64,000 nucleotides of DNA. Source: Rhizobiaceae bacterium. Lineage in GTDB: Bacteria; Pseudomonadota; Alphaproteobacteria; Rhizobiales; Rhizobiaceae. Shown piece by piece: positions 6,583 to 14,744 of the stretch. The notes beneath the pieces were generated by a model, which was not told the DNA's origin, searched no databases, and worked only from the letters and a program-made list of their open reading frames with translations. The first letter of the stretch is position 1. Each line of letters opens with the position of its first letter. The position numbers and the translations under genes were made by a program. Where the stretch lies: assembly GCA_014238155.1 (NCBI GenBank), contig JABABQ010000014.1, positions 1 to 64,000 of the forward strand. The letters run 5' to 3'.

Positions 6583-6746
6583 ACCGCTTTCATACATGCA
6601 GACTCTTTGTAGTACGGGTTGTGTGGTGTCAGACGAAACAAAAAAGTCTCCGTTCGTCTGAACTCATAGGAACTTCAGGTCGCACAGACCTGCCGCCACT
6701 CATTCAAGGCGGCAAAAAAGTTCCTCTGACATTGCCACACGCAGGC

Positions 6747-7180
6747 CTATTTTGTATCTGAGAGCTCAGCAGATCGAAGCACCTTGATCGCGTACCAAAT
6801 CTCGGACAGGATACCAGTGTCTGGGCAATTAATGGTTCCTTTTGGGTCGACCAATACTGAGGGAAAATCACTTTATCATCAGGATCAATCAATTTCAATT
6901 CAACATAATTAACACGCAAAGCGCTCAAATCCATTTCGATTTTGAAATCAGAAACGACGAAAGTATCGGTCACGAACACAGTTGCAGTTTGCCAGGGGTC
7001 CAAACTCTTCGGAGGCCATCCAGTCTGCAGGTCCGGTGACATGGAATATTCGGTGCCTTTTTGGCCGACCGCCGCTTCAAACGGAAGCGGAGATTGTGCT
7101 TTGGCGGAATGTGATAGCAACTGAAGCGCAAGCACCGACCCAGCTAGTACCGATTTTATGATTTTCCTGGCGGCCCAAAT
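6747..7180 (-). pseudogene. Small secreted protein gene, frameshifted and without a normal start
   Basis: The frame encodes a signal-peptide-like segment (R-K-I-I-K-S-V-L-A-G-S-V-L-A-L-Q) ending at A-K-A-Q, then a mature part with L-R-V-N-Y-V-E-L-K-L-I-D-P-D-D-K-V. At a run of four T's (6840-6843, plus strand) the frame continues into an implausible tail. The adjacent frame instead gives K-G-T-I-N-C-P-D-T-G-I-L-S-E-I-W-Y-A-I-K and a stop at 6747. No ATG/GTG/TTG precedes the signal peptide; an ATT at 7178-7180 or loss of the start are the options, with a GTG at 7135 inside it. Family unrecognised. Probably a decaying gene, though a single-base sequencing error is possible. Confidence 0.55.
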
Positions 7181-7520
7181 ATTAAACAGAGGTGATTTTC
7201 AACCCTCCTAATTTGGGCGCCCAAACTTCCTTCCACCACGACACAAATATGCATCTACCACTTGTATTCGGCTTTCCCCGGCAGCCAGACGGGTATATCA
7301 GTTGCAAACGGCCTTTTTTGCAACGCGGTCATCTCCCGTGCATTGCGCCATTATCACGACTTAATTTTTCAGAAATGCGTTGATTTAGAGTCTGAATTCC
7401 CCAAGGACACTGCTGCTCAGAATTCAGTTTTTCTTCAAGAAATTTGGATATGCTAATCATCGGTGATGGTGCAGTCAGACGAATGCGAACCAGTCTCTTA
7501 ATGGCCGTTGACGGATCGCG
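7181..7520. other. Gene-poor stretch between two pseudogenes
   Basis: A 64-codon frame at 7262-7456 (TTG start, M-Y-S-A-F-P-G-S-Q-T-G) is open but lacks a recognisable family or ribosome binding site. It could be a remnant of a longer gene. I see no IS6-type terminal inverted repeat here to delimit the neighbouring dead transposase. Confidence 0.4.
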
Positions 7521-8220
7521 TTATGCCGCGCCAAATTGGCGCCACGCAGCGAGAGCGGCGGTGCGGTTCAGCTTGAAAGTGGCACGTGAATAGAGGTGTC
7601 TTTCCTGGTTGAAATGGTTGTGAACTGAAGCGTGGACGGAGACGAACTTCTGGAGACTTCCCATCTGCCTGAAACGCAGCATCGCACGTTCTCGTCGTCG
7701 AAACGGAAGGTGTGAGTTCTCGCCCCGATTGTTCAGACAGCGGCCGGTTTCTTGTCGGCGGGCGTTCCCCACGACCTTCATCGCAACACCGCAGGATCGA
7801 AGTTTATCTGTAACCAGCACTTGTGGTTGAACGTAGCGTTTCATGGTTTTTCTTTTGAATTTCAACGCCGCTTTGCGGTCCCGGCGCTTGGTGACATAGC
7901 TTTCCAGCACTTCACCTTCGTGCTTTACGGCCCGCCATAAGTAATGGGTCTCGCCATTGATCTTCACGAACACCTCGTCCAAATGCCATTGCCAATTCGA
8001 ATGAGCGCGAAGGTGCTGAACTCGTTTTATGCCGGATCTCGGCGGCAAACAACGGGCCCAAACGGTTCCATCAAAACCGCACCGTCTCATGGCAAATATC
8101 AATACCGTTTTTGTGCAGCAGGTCTTCCACATTTCGAAGCGAAAGTGGATAACGCACTTACATTATTACCACCAAGCGGATGATTTCGGGAGACATCTTA
8201 ATGGAGCGAAAAGGGGAGCG
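7521..8220 (-). pseudogene. IS6-family transposase, inactivated
   Basis: The C-terminal two thirds are readable: W-H-L-D-E-V-F-V-K-I-N-G-E (first catalytic Asp), then H-E-G-E-V-L-E-S-Y-V-T-K-R-R-D and L-R-S-C-G-V-A-M-K, ending at 7521. This is typical of IS6/IS26-like transposases. The N-terminal part is in another frame (M-S-P-E-I-I-R-L, then L-R-N-V-E-D-L-L-H-K-N-G-I-D-I-C-H-E-T-V-R-F) and is broken by stops and at least one frameshift. The enzyme is dead. No clear terminal repeats are seen. Confidence 0.8.
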
Positions 8221-8484
8221 TTTTGTCATCCAGAGACGCTAGGCTCCCGCCCTGCCCGACTCACGCTAGGTTCCTTTGAGGGGACCCCGATTGTGGCCAA
8301 TCAGCCACGATCAGAGGAGGTATTAGATGAGCTTTGCAGAACTCGCTCACCCCAAGGTCCATTTGCCAGTAACGTCCCTGTCTAAGGCGCCTGCGGTGAC
8401 CGTTCGGATGGTGTCTGTGCAAATATTCGAATAGCATTCGATTACCGAACGCCAATTGAGTGACCATCGAATTGGGATGACCGC

Positions 8485-8910
8485 ATGAACCGAATTTGCC
8501 ACCACACAACAACCCCGAATTCGGGCATTGTTCGCTTGGGTATTGGCGCGTTCTGCCGGGCACATCTGGACCAATACACCCGGTGTGCAATGAGAATCAC
8601 AGGTGAAAATTGGGAGGCCCGTGGATTTTCTCTGCGATCCACAAATGCACGGAATGATCCAGTTGCCCAACAAAATGCCTATTCCACCGTCGAACATGGT
8701 TCAGATCGTGCGACTGCGCGCCGTATCGAGGATGTCTTCGGTGTTCTTGTTGTCCCGGCGAACCCTGCCGTTGTTCTGGAAAAGATGGCGGTCACCAAGA
8801 CAAAGATCGTGTCGCTGACGAATGCGAATGGGATGTTGTATGTCAAAGGAATTGACGAGATGAGCGCACCCATCGACATGGGCGCACCCATCGACATGTG
8901 CGAAACCCAG
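8485..8910 (+). pseudogene. Mannitol dehydrogenase-family remnant
   Basis: The reading frame holds G-I-V-R-L-G-I-G-A-F-C-R-A-H, then G-F-S-L-R-S and I-V-S-L-T-N-A-N-G. These match the N-terminal NAD-binding region of polyol/fructuronate dehydrogenases (mannitol dehydrogenase family, normally about 480 residues). Similarity ends near residue 120, and the rest of the enzyme is missing. An 18-bp unit is duplicated in tandem at 8864-8898, giving A-P-I-D-M-G-A-P-I-D-M. It is a fragment, probably of the sugar catabolism cluster that follows. Confidence 0.65.
8864..8898 (+). repeat. Tandem duplication of an 18-bp unit
   Basis: GCGCACCCATCGACATG occurs at 8864-8880 and 8882-8898, one base apart, inside the mannitol dehydrogenase remnant. 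It is consistent with a recent slippage duplication in DNA no longer under selection. Confidence 0.8.
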
Positions 8911-8918
8911 GCCGGTAA

Positions 8919-9104
8919 TTCGCGTCTATCGCCAAAGCCACTCCTCGTCCCGAACAATGGGTCACGGTATTTTTGGCGCTCCCGGGGAGGTTTCCTCTTG
9001 ACCTCAGCCCGCAGATTGGTCAGCCGATTAAGCAGACTTACAAAGACCTGGTTGAATGCTGCTTCCATGCCATCGCGCCTGATTTCGTTCGCGAGGCGCT
9101 GTGA
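8919..9104 (+). pseudogene. C-terminal fragment of an unidentified gene upstream of the AGE epimerase
   Basis: A frame different from the dehydrogenase remnant gives 61 residues of natural-looking protein ending P-I-K-Q-T-Y-K-D-L-V-E-C-C-F-H-A-I-A-P-D-F, then V-R-E-A-L and TGA. The stop overlaps the ATG of the AGE-family gene, as expected for the tail of a coupled upstream gene. Its 5' part is gone. The family is not recognised. Confidence 0.4.
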
Positions 9105-10309
9105 TGAACATTGAGTGGATCAAAAATGCGGCCCGTCGCTACGCAACCTGCAATCAGGGCGCATTGGGTTGGATATTGGATCGGCCCGCTCCACGCGGTT
9201 TCCTGGACACAAAAGTCAATTCCCTCACCGGGGTCGACTACGACCAGTCATCGGGGCTGCGGGGACCGGATTTTACCTATGGCTGGATCCAGGGGCGCGG
9301 GTTGGAGGCGTTGGTGACTTTTGCCGAACACTATCGCATAACCGATCCAGTCTTGTCCCAGCGTCTGACCGACCGGGCGTGTTCGCTTTATCAACGGTTG
9401 GGCAAGTTATACGACCGCGACGGGCATGCCTATTTTCTCTACGATGCTGCGCTGCGTCCGGTACGGCCCGCCTTGGACGGAGTTGAAACACAAAACGCGG
9501 CTGGATCGATCTATACCTTTTCAGATGCCTTCGTCGCCAAAGGGCTTATTGCGGCCTCGTGCCAATTCGATCCCGAGCACAGCGGGCGCTATCTGACCTA
9601 CCTGCAAGACGTCGTGGTGGCCATCGAAGACCGGCGATTTCAGATGGATGAGAAATGCGAATTGTCTGCCCCATATGCGCGCAGTGAACCTGACGATTTT
9701 GGCCCAAGGATGATCCTTCTCGGGGCTGCAGGTGTTTTGCACCGGGCCAGTCGCTCAAATGACGCCGCATTTGCGGACCGGTTCATCGACGATGTTCTAA
9801 AGCACTATTTCGATCCGGCCTCGGGGCTGTTGCTGAACATTCCCGGCCAGGACACCTGTAATGTCGGGCATGGTATCGAGTTTTGCGGGTTCGCCTTCGA
9901 ACACCTTGCGAGGCGGCCGGATGATCCACGGATTGAAACGCTGGTGTCGGTCCTTGTGCGAAGTCTTGAGCTTGGCCTGCAGGGGCCCGGAATTGCTCTT
10001 TCGCTGTCGGCAAAAAGCGGATCGGCCGTGTCGCCATATTATCCCTGGTGGGCGATGCCTGAGGCAATCCGTGCCTGCGCGCTTGGCTTTACGTTGACCG
10101 GTGACACCCGGCTGTTTGAGTTGTGGAAGCGTGCAGATGACGCGTTTTTTGCCAACTACTGGCGACCATCGAAACGCCTTGCCTATCAGACCAGAACCAC
10201 CGAAGAGCCGGTCGATTTCGTACCTGCAACCCCGGATCTTGATCCCGGTTATCACACCGGTCTCAGCTTGCTTGCAGCGGTAAAGGCAATTGACGGGCAG
10301 AGGTTCTGA
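9104..10309 (+). CDS. AGE-family (N-acylglucosamine 2-epimerase-like) sugar isomerase or glycosidase
   Basis: The product has 401 residues, the usual size for the AGE/renin-binding-protein family with an (alpha/alpha)6 barrel. Supporting stretches are Y-G-W-I-Q-G-R-G-L-E-A-L near the N-terminus, G-H-G-I-E-F-C-G-F and Y-Y-P-W-W-A-M-P-E-A in the middle, and H-T-G near the end, which provide the barrel His residues. Members epimerise N-acyl-hexosamines, isomerise mannose/glucose or act on disaccharides; which applies here cannot be told. GAGG lies 8 nt before ATG 9104; a GTG at 9101 is the alternative. It converges on the amino-sugar operon, which suggests a role in the same catabolism. Confidence 0.82.
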   Translation: MNIEWIKNAARRYATCNQGALGWILDRPAPRGFLDTKVNSLTGVDYDQSSGLRGPDFTYGWIQGRGLEALVTFAEHYRITDPVLSQRLTDRACSLYQRLGKLYDRDGHAYFLYDAALRPVRPALDGVETQNAAGSIYTFSDAFVAKGLIAASCQFDPEHSGRYLTYLQDVVVAIEDRRFQMDEKCELSAPYARSEPDDFGPRMILLGAAGVLHRASRSNDAAFADRFIDDVLKHYFDPASGLLLNIPGQDTCNVGHGIEFCGFAFEHLARRPDDPRIETLVSVLVRSLELGLQGPGIALSLSAKSGSAVSPYYPWWAMPEAIRACALGFTLTGDTRLFELWKRADDAFFANYWRPSKRLAYQTRTTEEPVDFVPATPDLDPGYHTGLSLLAAVKAIDGQRF

Positions 10310-10563
10310 CAGTCCGTTTGAGAAAGCACCGATGCGATGCAGATCAGTCAGGCCGTTCATTCACTCAATAGCCGGATAGCCTGGTTGCAGATTGGCACCA
10401 AGGTCCGAGAGGATATCTTGCCTTGATCGGGGCGAAATGGAATTATTGGGGACGACAGCCCATTTCGCGTCGCCGGAATTATTCTTTCAGCACGGCACTG
10501 ATCAGCCCCGACATGTTTGTTTCACCTGGTGTTGCATTTTGTGTCATCAAAGGGCTGCATGAG

Positions 10564-11619
10564 CTAAACTCCTATGCGCGCGCCACTTTTGAAATCGAAC
10601 AATTTCACCTCGGACGGATCAGTTGAAAATTCATGGGATTCGCCAGGCACCGCACTGAAACGTTCACGCAGAAGAATGGTCATCTCCTGACCGGACAGCC
10701 TGACTTGTAACAAAGTTTCCGAACCGGTTTGTTCGCTGGCCTCAATCTCGACCCGCAATCCCCTGCCCTGACGGATGTGCTCGGGACGAAGGCCGATGGT
10801 GTAGGTGCCCTCCAGTTCTCGGTGAGCGGGCAGCGAAAGGGATTGACCATCCGAAAATACGAATTCGTCTGATCCCCGCGTCGTGGTGACCGGGAAAAAG
10901 TTCATTGCAGGTGAACCAATAAAACCCGCCACGAATTGATTCACCGGGGTGTCGTAAAGTTCTAAAGGAGGGCCAACCTGCTCGACATTGCCGTCGCGCA
11001 TGACAACAACGATATCGGCCATGGTCATGGCTTCAATCTGATCGTGGGTCACATAAATGGTCGTGGTGCCAAGCCTGCGATGCAAGGCTTTCAATTCCGC
11101 CCGCATCTGAACACGCAGCTTCGCATCGAGATTGGACAAGGGTTCATCGAACAAGAACACCTGCGGTTGGCGCACGATAGCGCGCCCCATGGCGACTCGC
11201 TGGCGTTGCCCGCCCGAAAGCTGCTTTGGCAATCGATCCAGAAGTTCACCGATGCCGAGAATCTCGGCGGCATGTTTGACCGCGCTTTTTATCTCGGGTT
11301 TTGATTTCTTCAACAGTTTCAGCGAAAAACCCATATTCTGGGCCACTGTCAAATGCGGATAAAGTGCATAGTTCTGGAACACCATCGCGATATTGCGGTT
11401 CTTCGGTTCGACGTCATTGATGACCTTGTCGCCGATATGAACTTCACCGCTGGTTATTTCTTCCAGCCCGGCAATCAGGCGCAGAATGGTGGACTTGCCG
11501 CAGCCTGAGGGTCCAACCAGGGCAACGAATACGCCATCGGAGATCGCAAAGGATATGCCATGCAGAGCTTCAACGTCGCCGAATGACTTTCGAAGGTCTT
11601 TTATTTCTACTGTCGCCAT
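10564..11619 (-). CDS. Carbohydrate ABC importer ATPase (MalK/UgpC family)
   Basis: The product has 351 residues. Walker A is G-P-S-G-C-G-K-S-T (about 36-44), the signature L-S-G-G-Q-R-Q-R-V-A-M-G-R-A, Walker B V-F-L-F-D-E-P-L-S-N-L-D-A, and the switch His lies in Y-V-T-H-D. A C-terminal MalK-type TOBE regulatory domain follows (I-G-L-R-P-E-H-I). It energises sugar uptake by the permease pair and binding protein encoded directly upstream on the same strand. It is the last gene of the operon, 41 bp after the MalG-like permease. Confidence 0.95.
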   Translation of the reverse strand: MATVEIKDLRKSFGDVEALHGISFAISDGVFVALVGPSGCGKSTILRLIAGLEEITSGEVHIGDKVINDVEPKNRNIAMVFQNYALYPHLTVAQNMGFSLKLLKKSKPEIKSAVKHAAEILGIGELLDRLPKQLSGGQRQRVAMGRAIVRQPQVFLFDEPLSNLDAKLRVQMRAELKALHRRLGTTTIYVTHDQIEAMTMADIVVVMRDGNVEQVGPPLELYDTPVNQFVAGFIGSPAMNFFPVTTTRGSDEFVFSDGQSLSLPAHRELEGTYTIGLRPEHIRQGRGLRVEIEASEQTGSETLLQVRLSGQEMTILLRERFSAVPGESHEFSTDPSEVKLFDFKSGARIGV

Positions 11620-11660
11620 CGCTTTACTTTCTTACACCTTTTCTGCACCGTACGAGGCGC

Positions 11661-12497
11661 TTATTCTTTCATTCCGCTGGCTGTGATGCCTTCGACAAAA
11701 TGCCGCCTGAGCAAGACGAAGGCCAGAACGGAGGGTACCATCACCGCTGTCGACGCTGCGCTAAGAAGCGACAATTCAACCGTATAGGCGCTTTGGAAAT
11801 TCGCCAGACCAACCTCAATGGTGAAGGATGTCTTTCGGGTCAACACGATGATTGGCCAGGCAAATGTCGTCCAGGCCTGAAAGAAGGCAAGCACCGCAAG
11901 CGCCGCCAGTGGACCTTTCAGAAGTGGCAGCACCACACGCCAAAATATCCAGAACTCTCCGGCCCCGTCGATGCGCGCAGCTTCCAGCAATTCGTCCGGG
12001 ATCGAGGCGATCACATTCTGGCGTATCAAGAAAATACCAAAGCTCATCACCAGATAACCGATCAGCAGACCGCCGATGCTGTTCAAGGCGCCAAGCGCCT
12101 TTACCTGAAAATAGAGTGGGATCATGTAGACCTCGAACGGGATAATCGCGGTCGCCAGGAACAAAATGAAAATCATGTTGATGGTGCGGAACGGGAACTT
12201 ACCGATGATGTAACCTGCCAGGGCCGAGGTCGCCACGATGGCGATGGTGGACAACAGGGCGAACATCAGGCTGTTAAAAATCCAGCGCAACAGCGGAGTT
12301 TCAGTGAACACCTTACGGAAGTTTTCCAGCGTCGGGTCTTTCGGAAAAAGCGTCGGCGGCCAGACCAACATCTCGGCGGGCGTCTTAAATCCGTTGGCCA
12401 CCAGAAGGATCAGCGGTGTCAACAAAAGAAGGCAGATCCCAAAGAGAAGGATGTCGATCATGGCGTTGTTGCGCCGTGTGCGGACCTTGGCTGACAT
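11661..12497 (-). CDS. Carbohydrate ABC importer permease (MalG family)
   Basis: The product has 278 residues with about six membrane helices. The EAA loop is L-L-E-A-A-R-I-D-G-A-G-E-F-W-I-F-W, as in MalG-type permeases. The N-terminus M-S-A-K-V-R-T-R-R-N-N-A is cytoplasmic and basic. It starts two bases after the stop of the MalF-like gene and is followed by the ATPase. It forms the transmembrane channel with the partner permease in the inner membrane. Confidence 0.94.
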   Translation of the reverse strand: MSAKVRTRRNNAMIDILLFGICLLLLTPLILLVANGFKTPAEMLVWPPTLFPKDPTLENFRKVFTETPLLRWIFNSLMFALLSTIAIVATSALAGYIIGKFPFRTINMIFILFLATAIIPFEVYMIPLYFQVKALGALNSIGGLLIGYLVMSFGIFLIRQNVIASIPDELLEAARIDGAGEFWIFWRVVLPLLKGPLAALAVLAFFQAWTTFAWPIIVLTRKTSFTIEVGLANFQSAYTVELSLLSAASTAVMVPSVLAFVLLRRHFVEGITASGMKE

Positions 12498-12499
12498 GG

Positions 12500-13387
12500 C
12501 TATTTGACCTCCTTCTGCCGGAGCAATCCGAACTGGATCGCGGTCAGCAGCAGGACGATCGACAGAAGGATAACGGCTTCGGCGGCGGCATAGCCAACAC
12601 GGAAATTCTGAAAGCTGTTCTCCAGCATATCCAGCACCAGAACCCGCACCTGTCGCCCGGGCGCCCCTTGGGTGTCGGACGCAAGTACATAGGCCTGCGC
12701 ATAGACGTTAAAGCCCGAGATCAGTGTTACCACCGACACATAAAGCGTGATCGGTTTCAGCAAGGGCACCGACATGTAAATGAACGACTGAATGCCGCTG
12801 GCTCCGTCCAGTTGCGCGGCCTCATAGACGGATTTGGGCAGGTTTCTGAAACCGACCAAATAGATCAACACGCCATAACCAAGGGTCTGCCAGGAGACCA
12901 GAAAGATGATGCAGACCACCGACAGAACCGGGTCGAACAACCAGGGCTGTGCGTCACCGCCCAGGCTTACGATCAACGCGTTCAGGGGTCCAAGCTTGGC
13001 GTCAAATATCCACTTCCATGCCATTGCAGCAGGAACCAGGGATACAACATGGGGAATAAACACCGCGGTTTCATAAAACCCCGCGAACCGGCTTCTCGTC
13101 CGATGATAGATGACGGCTGCCAAAACCATTGAGGCCGGGATTGTCACGACCATGGCGCCGAAGGCGATGATAGCCGTATTGGTCAGCGCATCCAGAAATT
13201 GGTTGTCGCCGAACAGTTCAATAAAATTGTCAAAACCTACAAATGGCTTGTTCTTCGACAGAAGGTTCCACTGAAACATGCTCAGACGCAATGTTTCGAT
13301 GATGGGATACATCCGCACCCATCCGAAAATCGCAAACGTCGGAAGAATCGCAATGATCGCGAACCAAAAACGTTTTTTGCGTAGCAT
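12500..13387 (-). CDS. Carbohydrate ABC importer permease (MalF family)
   Basis: The product has 295 residues, with a short basic N-terminus (M-L-R-K-K-R-F-W) and about six membrane helices. The EAA motif is V-Y-E-A-A-Q-L-D-G-A-S-G-I-Q-S-F. The family partner is the MalG-like permease that follows directly. It lies 61 bp after the binding-protein gene; that spacer carries a strong stem-loop. Confidence 0.94.
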   Translation of the reverse strand: MLRKKRFWFAIIAILPTFAIFGWVRMYPIIETLRLSMFQWNLLSKNKPFVGFDNFIELFGDNQFLDALTNTAIIAFGAMVVTIPASMVLAAVIYHRTRSRFAGFYETAVFIPHVVSLVPAAMAWKWIFDAKLGPLNALIVSLGGDAQPWLFDPVLSVVCIIFLVSWQTLGYGVLIYLVGFRNLPKSVYEAAQLDGASGIQSFIYMSVPLLKPITLYVSVVTLISGFNVYAQAYVLASDTQGAPGRQVRVLVLDMLENSFQNFRVGYAAAEAVILLSIVLLLTAIQFGLLRQKEVK

Positions 13388-13407
13388 GCCGGTGTCTCCC
13401 CGATGGT

Positions 13408-13434
13408 GAACCCGGCACTAAACGCGCCGGGTTC
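13408..13434 (-). promoter_or_regulatory. Intercistronic stem-loop after the sugar-binding-protein gene
   Basis: GAACCCGGC (13408-13416) and GCCGGGTTC (13426-13434) form a perfect 9-bp stem. There is no T-run on the coding strand after it. Such hairpins downstream of binding-protein genes protect the upstream mRNA and raise the ratio of binding protein to permease (known for malE and others). Confidence 0.65.
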
Positions 13435-13448
13435 TGATGTTTTTGACC

Positions 13449-14744
13449 TTACTTGGCCAAAATGCCCGCACGATCCAGGATCGCATTGGTTTCGTCGGCC
13501 GAGGCTTGAAGCACCTCCATCATGGCTGCGTCATTGCCAACAAGCGCTTCGTCGGCATAGGCGTCCACCAGTTTGGCCGCAAAACGCGTCAAGATCTCGT
13601 TGATCGGCTCGATTGATGGCAACGTGAAAAACACGTAGTCTTCCGGCAGGTCAACGAAGGCGCTGAACTGAGGCTTAGCCGCGACCACAGCTGAATAGTC
13701 GACGCCGCTGCGGTTGGGCAGCCAACCGACATTATCCAGCATCCAGATCAGATGCTCGGGCTGGTTGGCCGCGATTGCAAAATCCCAAGCCGCTTGCCGT
13801 GCTTCATCCGATCCGCCGGAAACATAGAGGTTCACAGGAAGCGCGATTGACCCGCGCGGCAAAAGCGCAGTTTTGTAGTTCAGATCGGGTGCTTTTTTTG
13901 CGGTATCCCCGATCACCCAACTTTCGCGGATAAACATGGCCGTCTGACCGCGTTGGAACGCCGCCGCATCTGCAGGCATGTCCACGGTAACGGTCTTTTC
14001 GCCGCTAACCGCGTTGACGTATTGCTTCAATGCGGCCAATCCGGTCTCGTTTGCATAACCGGCTTTGTAGTTGTCGCCCACTTGCTCCAGAAGTGTGCCA
14101 CCATATTGGTGCAGGTTGATCCAGAATTTTTCGGCGATTCCCCCGCCACCGCCCGACAGGCGAAGGGACCAGCCCGAAACGGTTGGATTACCATCGCCGT
14201 CCCGTTGAGTAAGCTTGGAAGCGTATGCATCGTAGTCATCCATTGTCTTCGGCGGGCCGTCGAGCCCAGCGGCTGACAGCATGTCGGTGTTGTAGAACAA
14301 CGCACCTTGGCCGCGGAACACCGGAACACCATAGACCGAACCATTGACCGTAGCGGTTTCCTGGAAGAACCCCTCGAAATTTGCGCTGTCGTTGACGAAG
14401 TCTGCGACATTGCTGGGTGCGGGAGACAGGAGATCGTTCACGATGTACCGATTGGCCGTGGAGCCGATCAGCTCAAGAACCGTGGCATCCTCAAGCCCCG
14501 ATGACAGACCCAGAGCGACGCGCTTTTCATGGTCGCGCAAGCCGATGGGTTCAACGATGACGTTCAGATCAGGATATTTGCCGCTGAGGCTTTTGGCCAC
14601 GCGTTCGTAGTATTCCGTCAGTTCCGGGAAACCGCCCCAGATCACGACATCCTGCGCTTGAGCCGAGACAATTCCGGCAAGCATCATCCCGGCGCCTAGG
14701 CGCGCTACCCTCGCGAGTTTTCCTGTTCGTAATGATTTCGTCAT
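13449..14744 (-). CDS. Carbohydrate ABC importer substrate-binding protein
   Basis: The product has 431 residues. The signal peptide has a basic start (M-T-K-S-L-R-T-G-K-L-A-R), a hydrophobic core and an A-Q-A cleavage site before Q-D-V-V-I-W-G-G-F. The mature part is a family-1 type sugar-binding protein (extracellular solute-binding, MalE/UgpB-like). The ATG overlaps the stop of the ceramidase-like gene by ATGA. It captures the sugar in the periplasm; context points to an amino sugar or small amino-sugar oligosaccharide. Confidence 0.93.
   Translation of the reverse strand: MTKSLRTGKLARVARLGAGMMLAGIVSAQAQDVVIWGGFPELTEYYERVAKSLSGKYPDLNVIVEPIGLRDHEKRVALGLSSGLEDATVLELIGSTANRYIVNDLLSPAPSNVADFVNDSANFEGFFQETATVNGSVYGVPVFRGQGALFYNTDMLSAAGLDGPPKTMDDYDAYASKLTQRDGDGNPTVSGWSLRLSGGGGGIAEKFWINLHQYGGTLLEQVGDNYKAGYANETGLAALKQYVNAVSGEKTVTVDMPADAAAFQRGQTAMFIRESWVIGDTAKKAPDLNYKTALLPRGSIALPVNLYVSGGSDEARQAAWDFAIAANQPEHLIWMLDNVGWLPNRSGVDYSAVVAAKPQFSAFVDLPEDYVFFTLPSIEPINEILTRFAAKLVDAYADEALVGNDAAMMEVLQASADETNAILDRAGILAK

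Noticed and set aside
1-6600. Complete prophage
   Set aside because: No capsid, terminase, tail or lysis genes are present between the IS end and the integrase.
6840-6843. Programmed frameshift in the secreted-protein gene
   Set aside because: Only four T's, no slippery heptamer or downstream stimulator, and the start codon also seems lost; decay or sequencing error is simpler.
11583-12494. 303-codon plus-strand open frame
   Set aside because: It is the shadow of the MalG-like permease; the product is low-complexity and polar with no family features.
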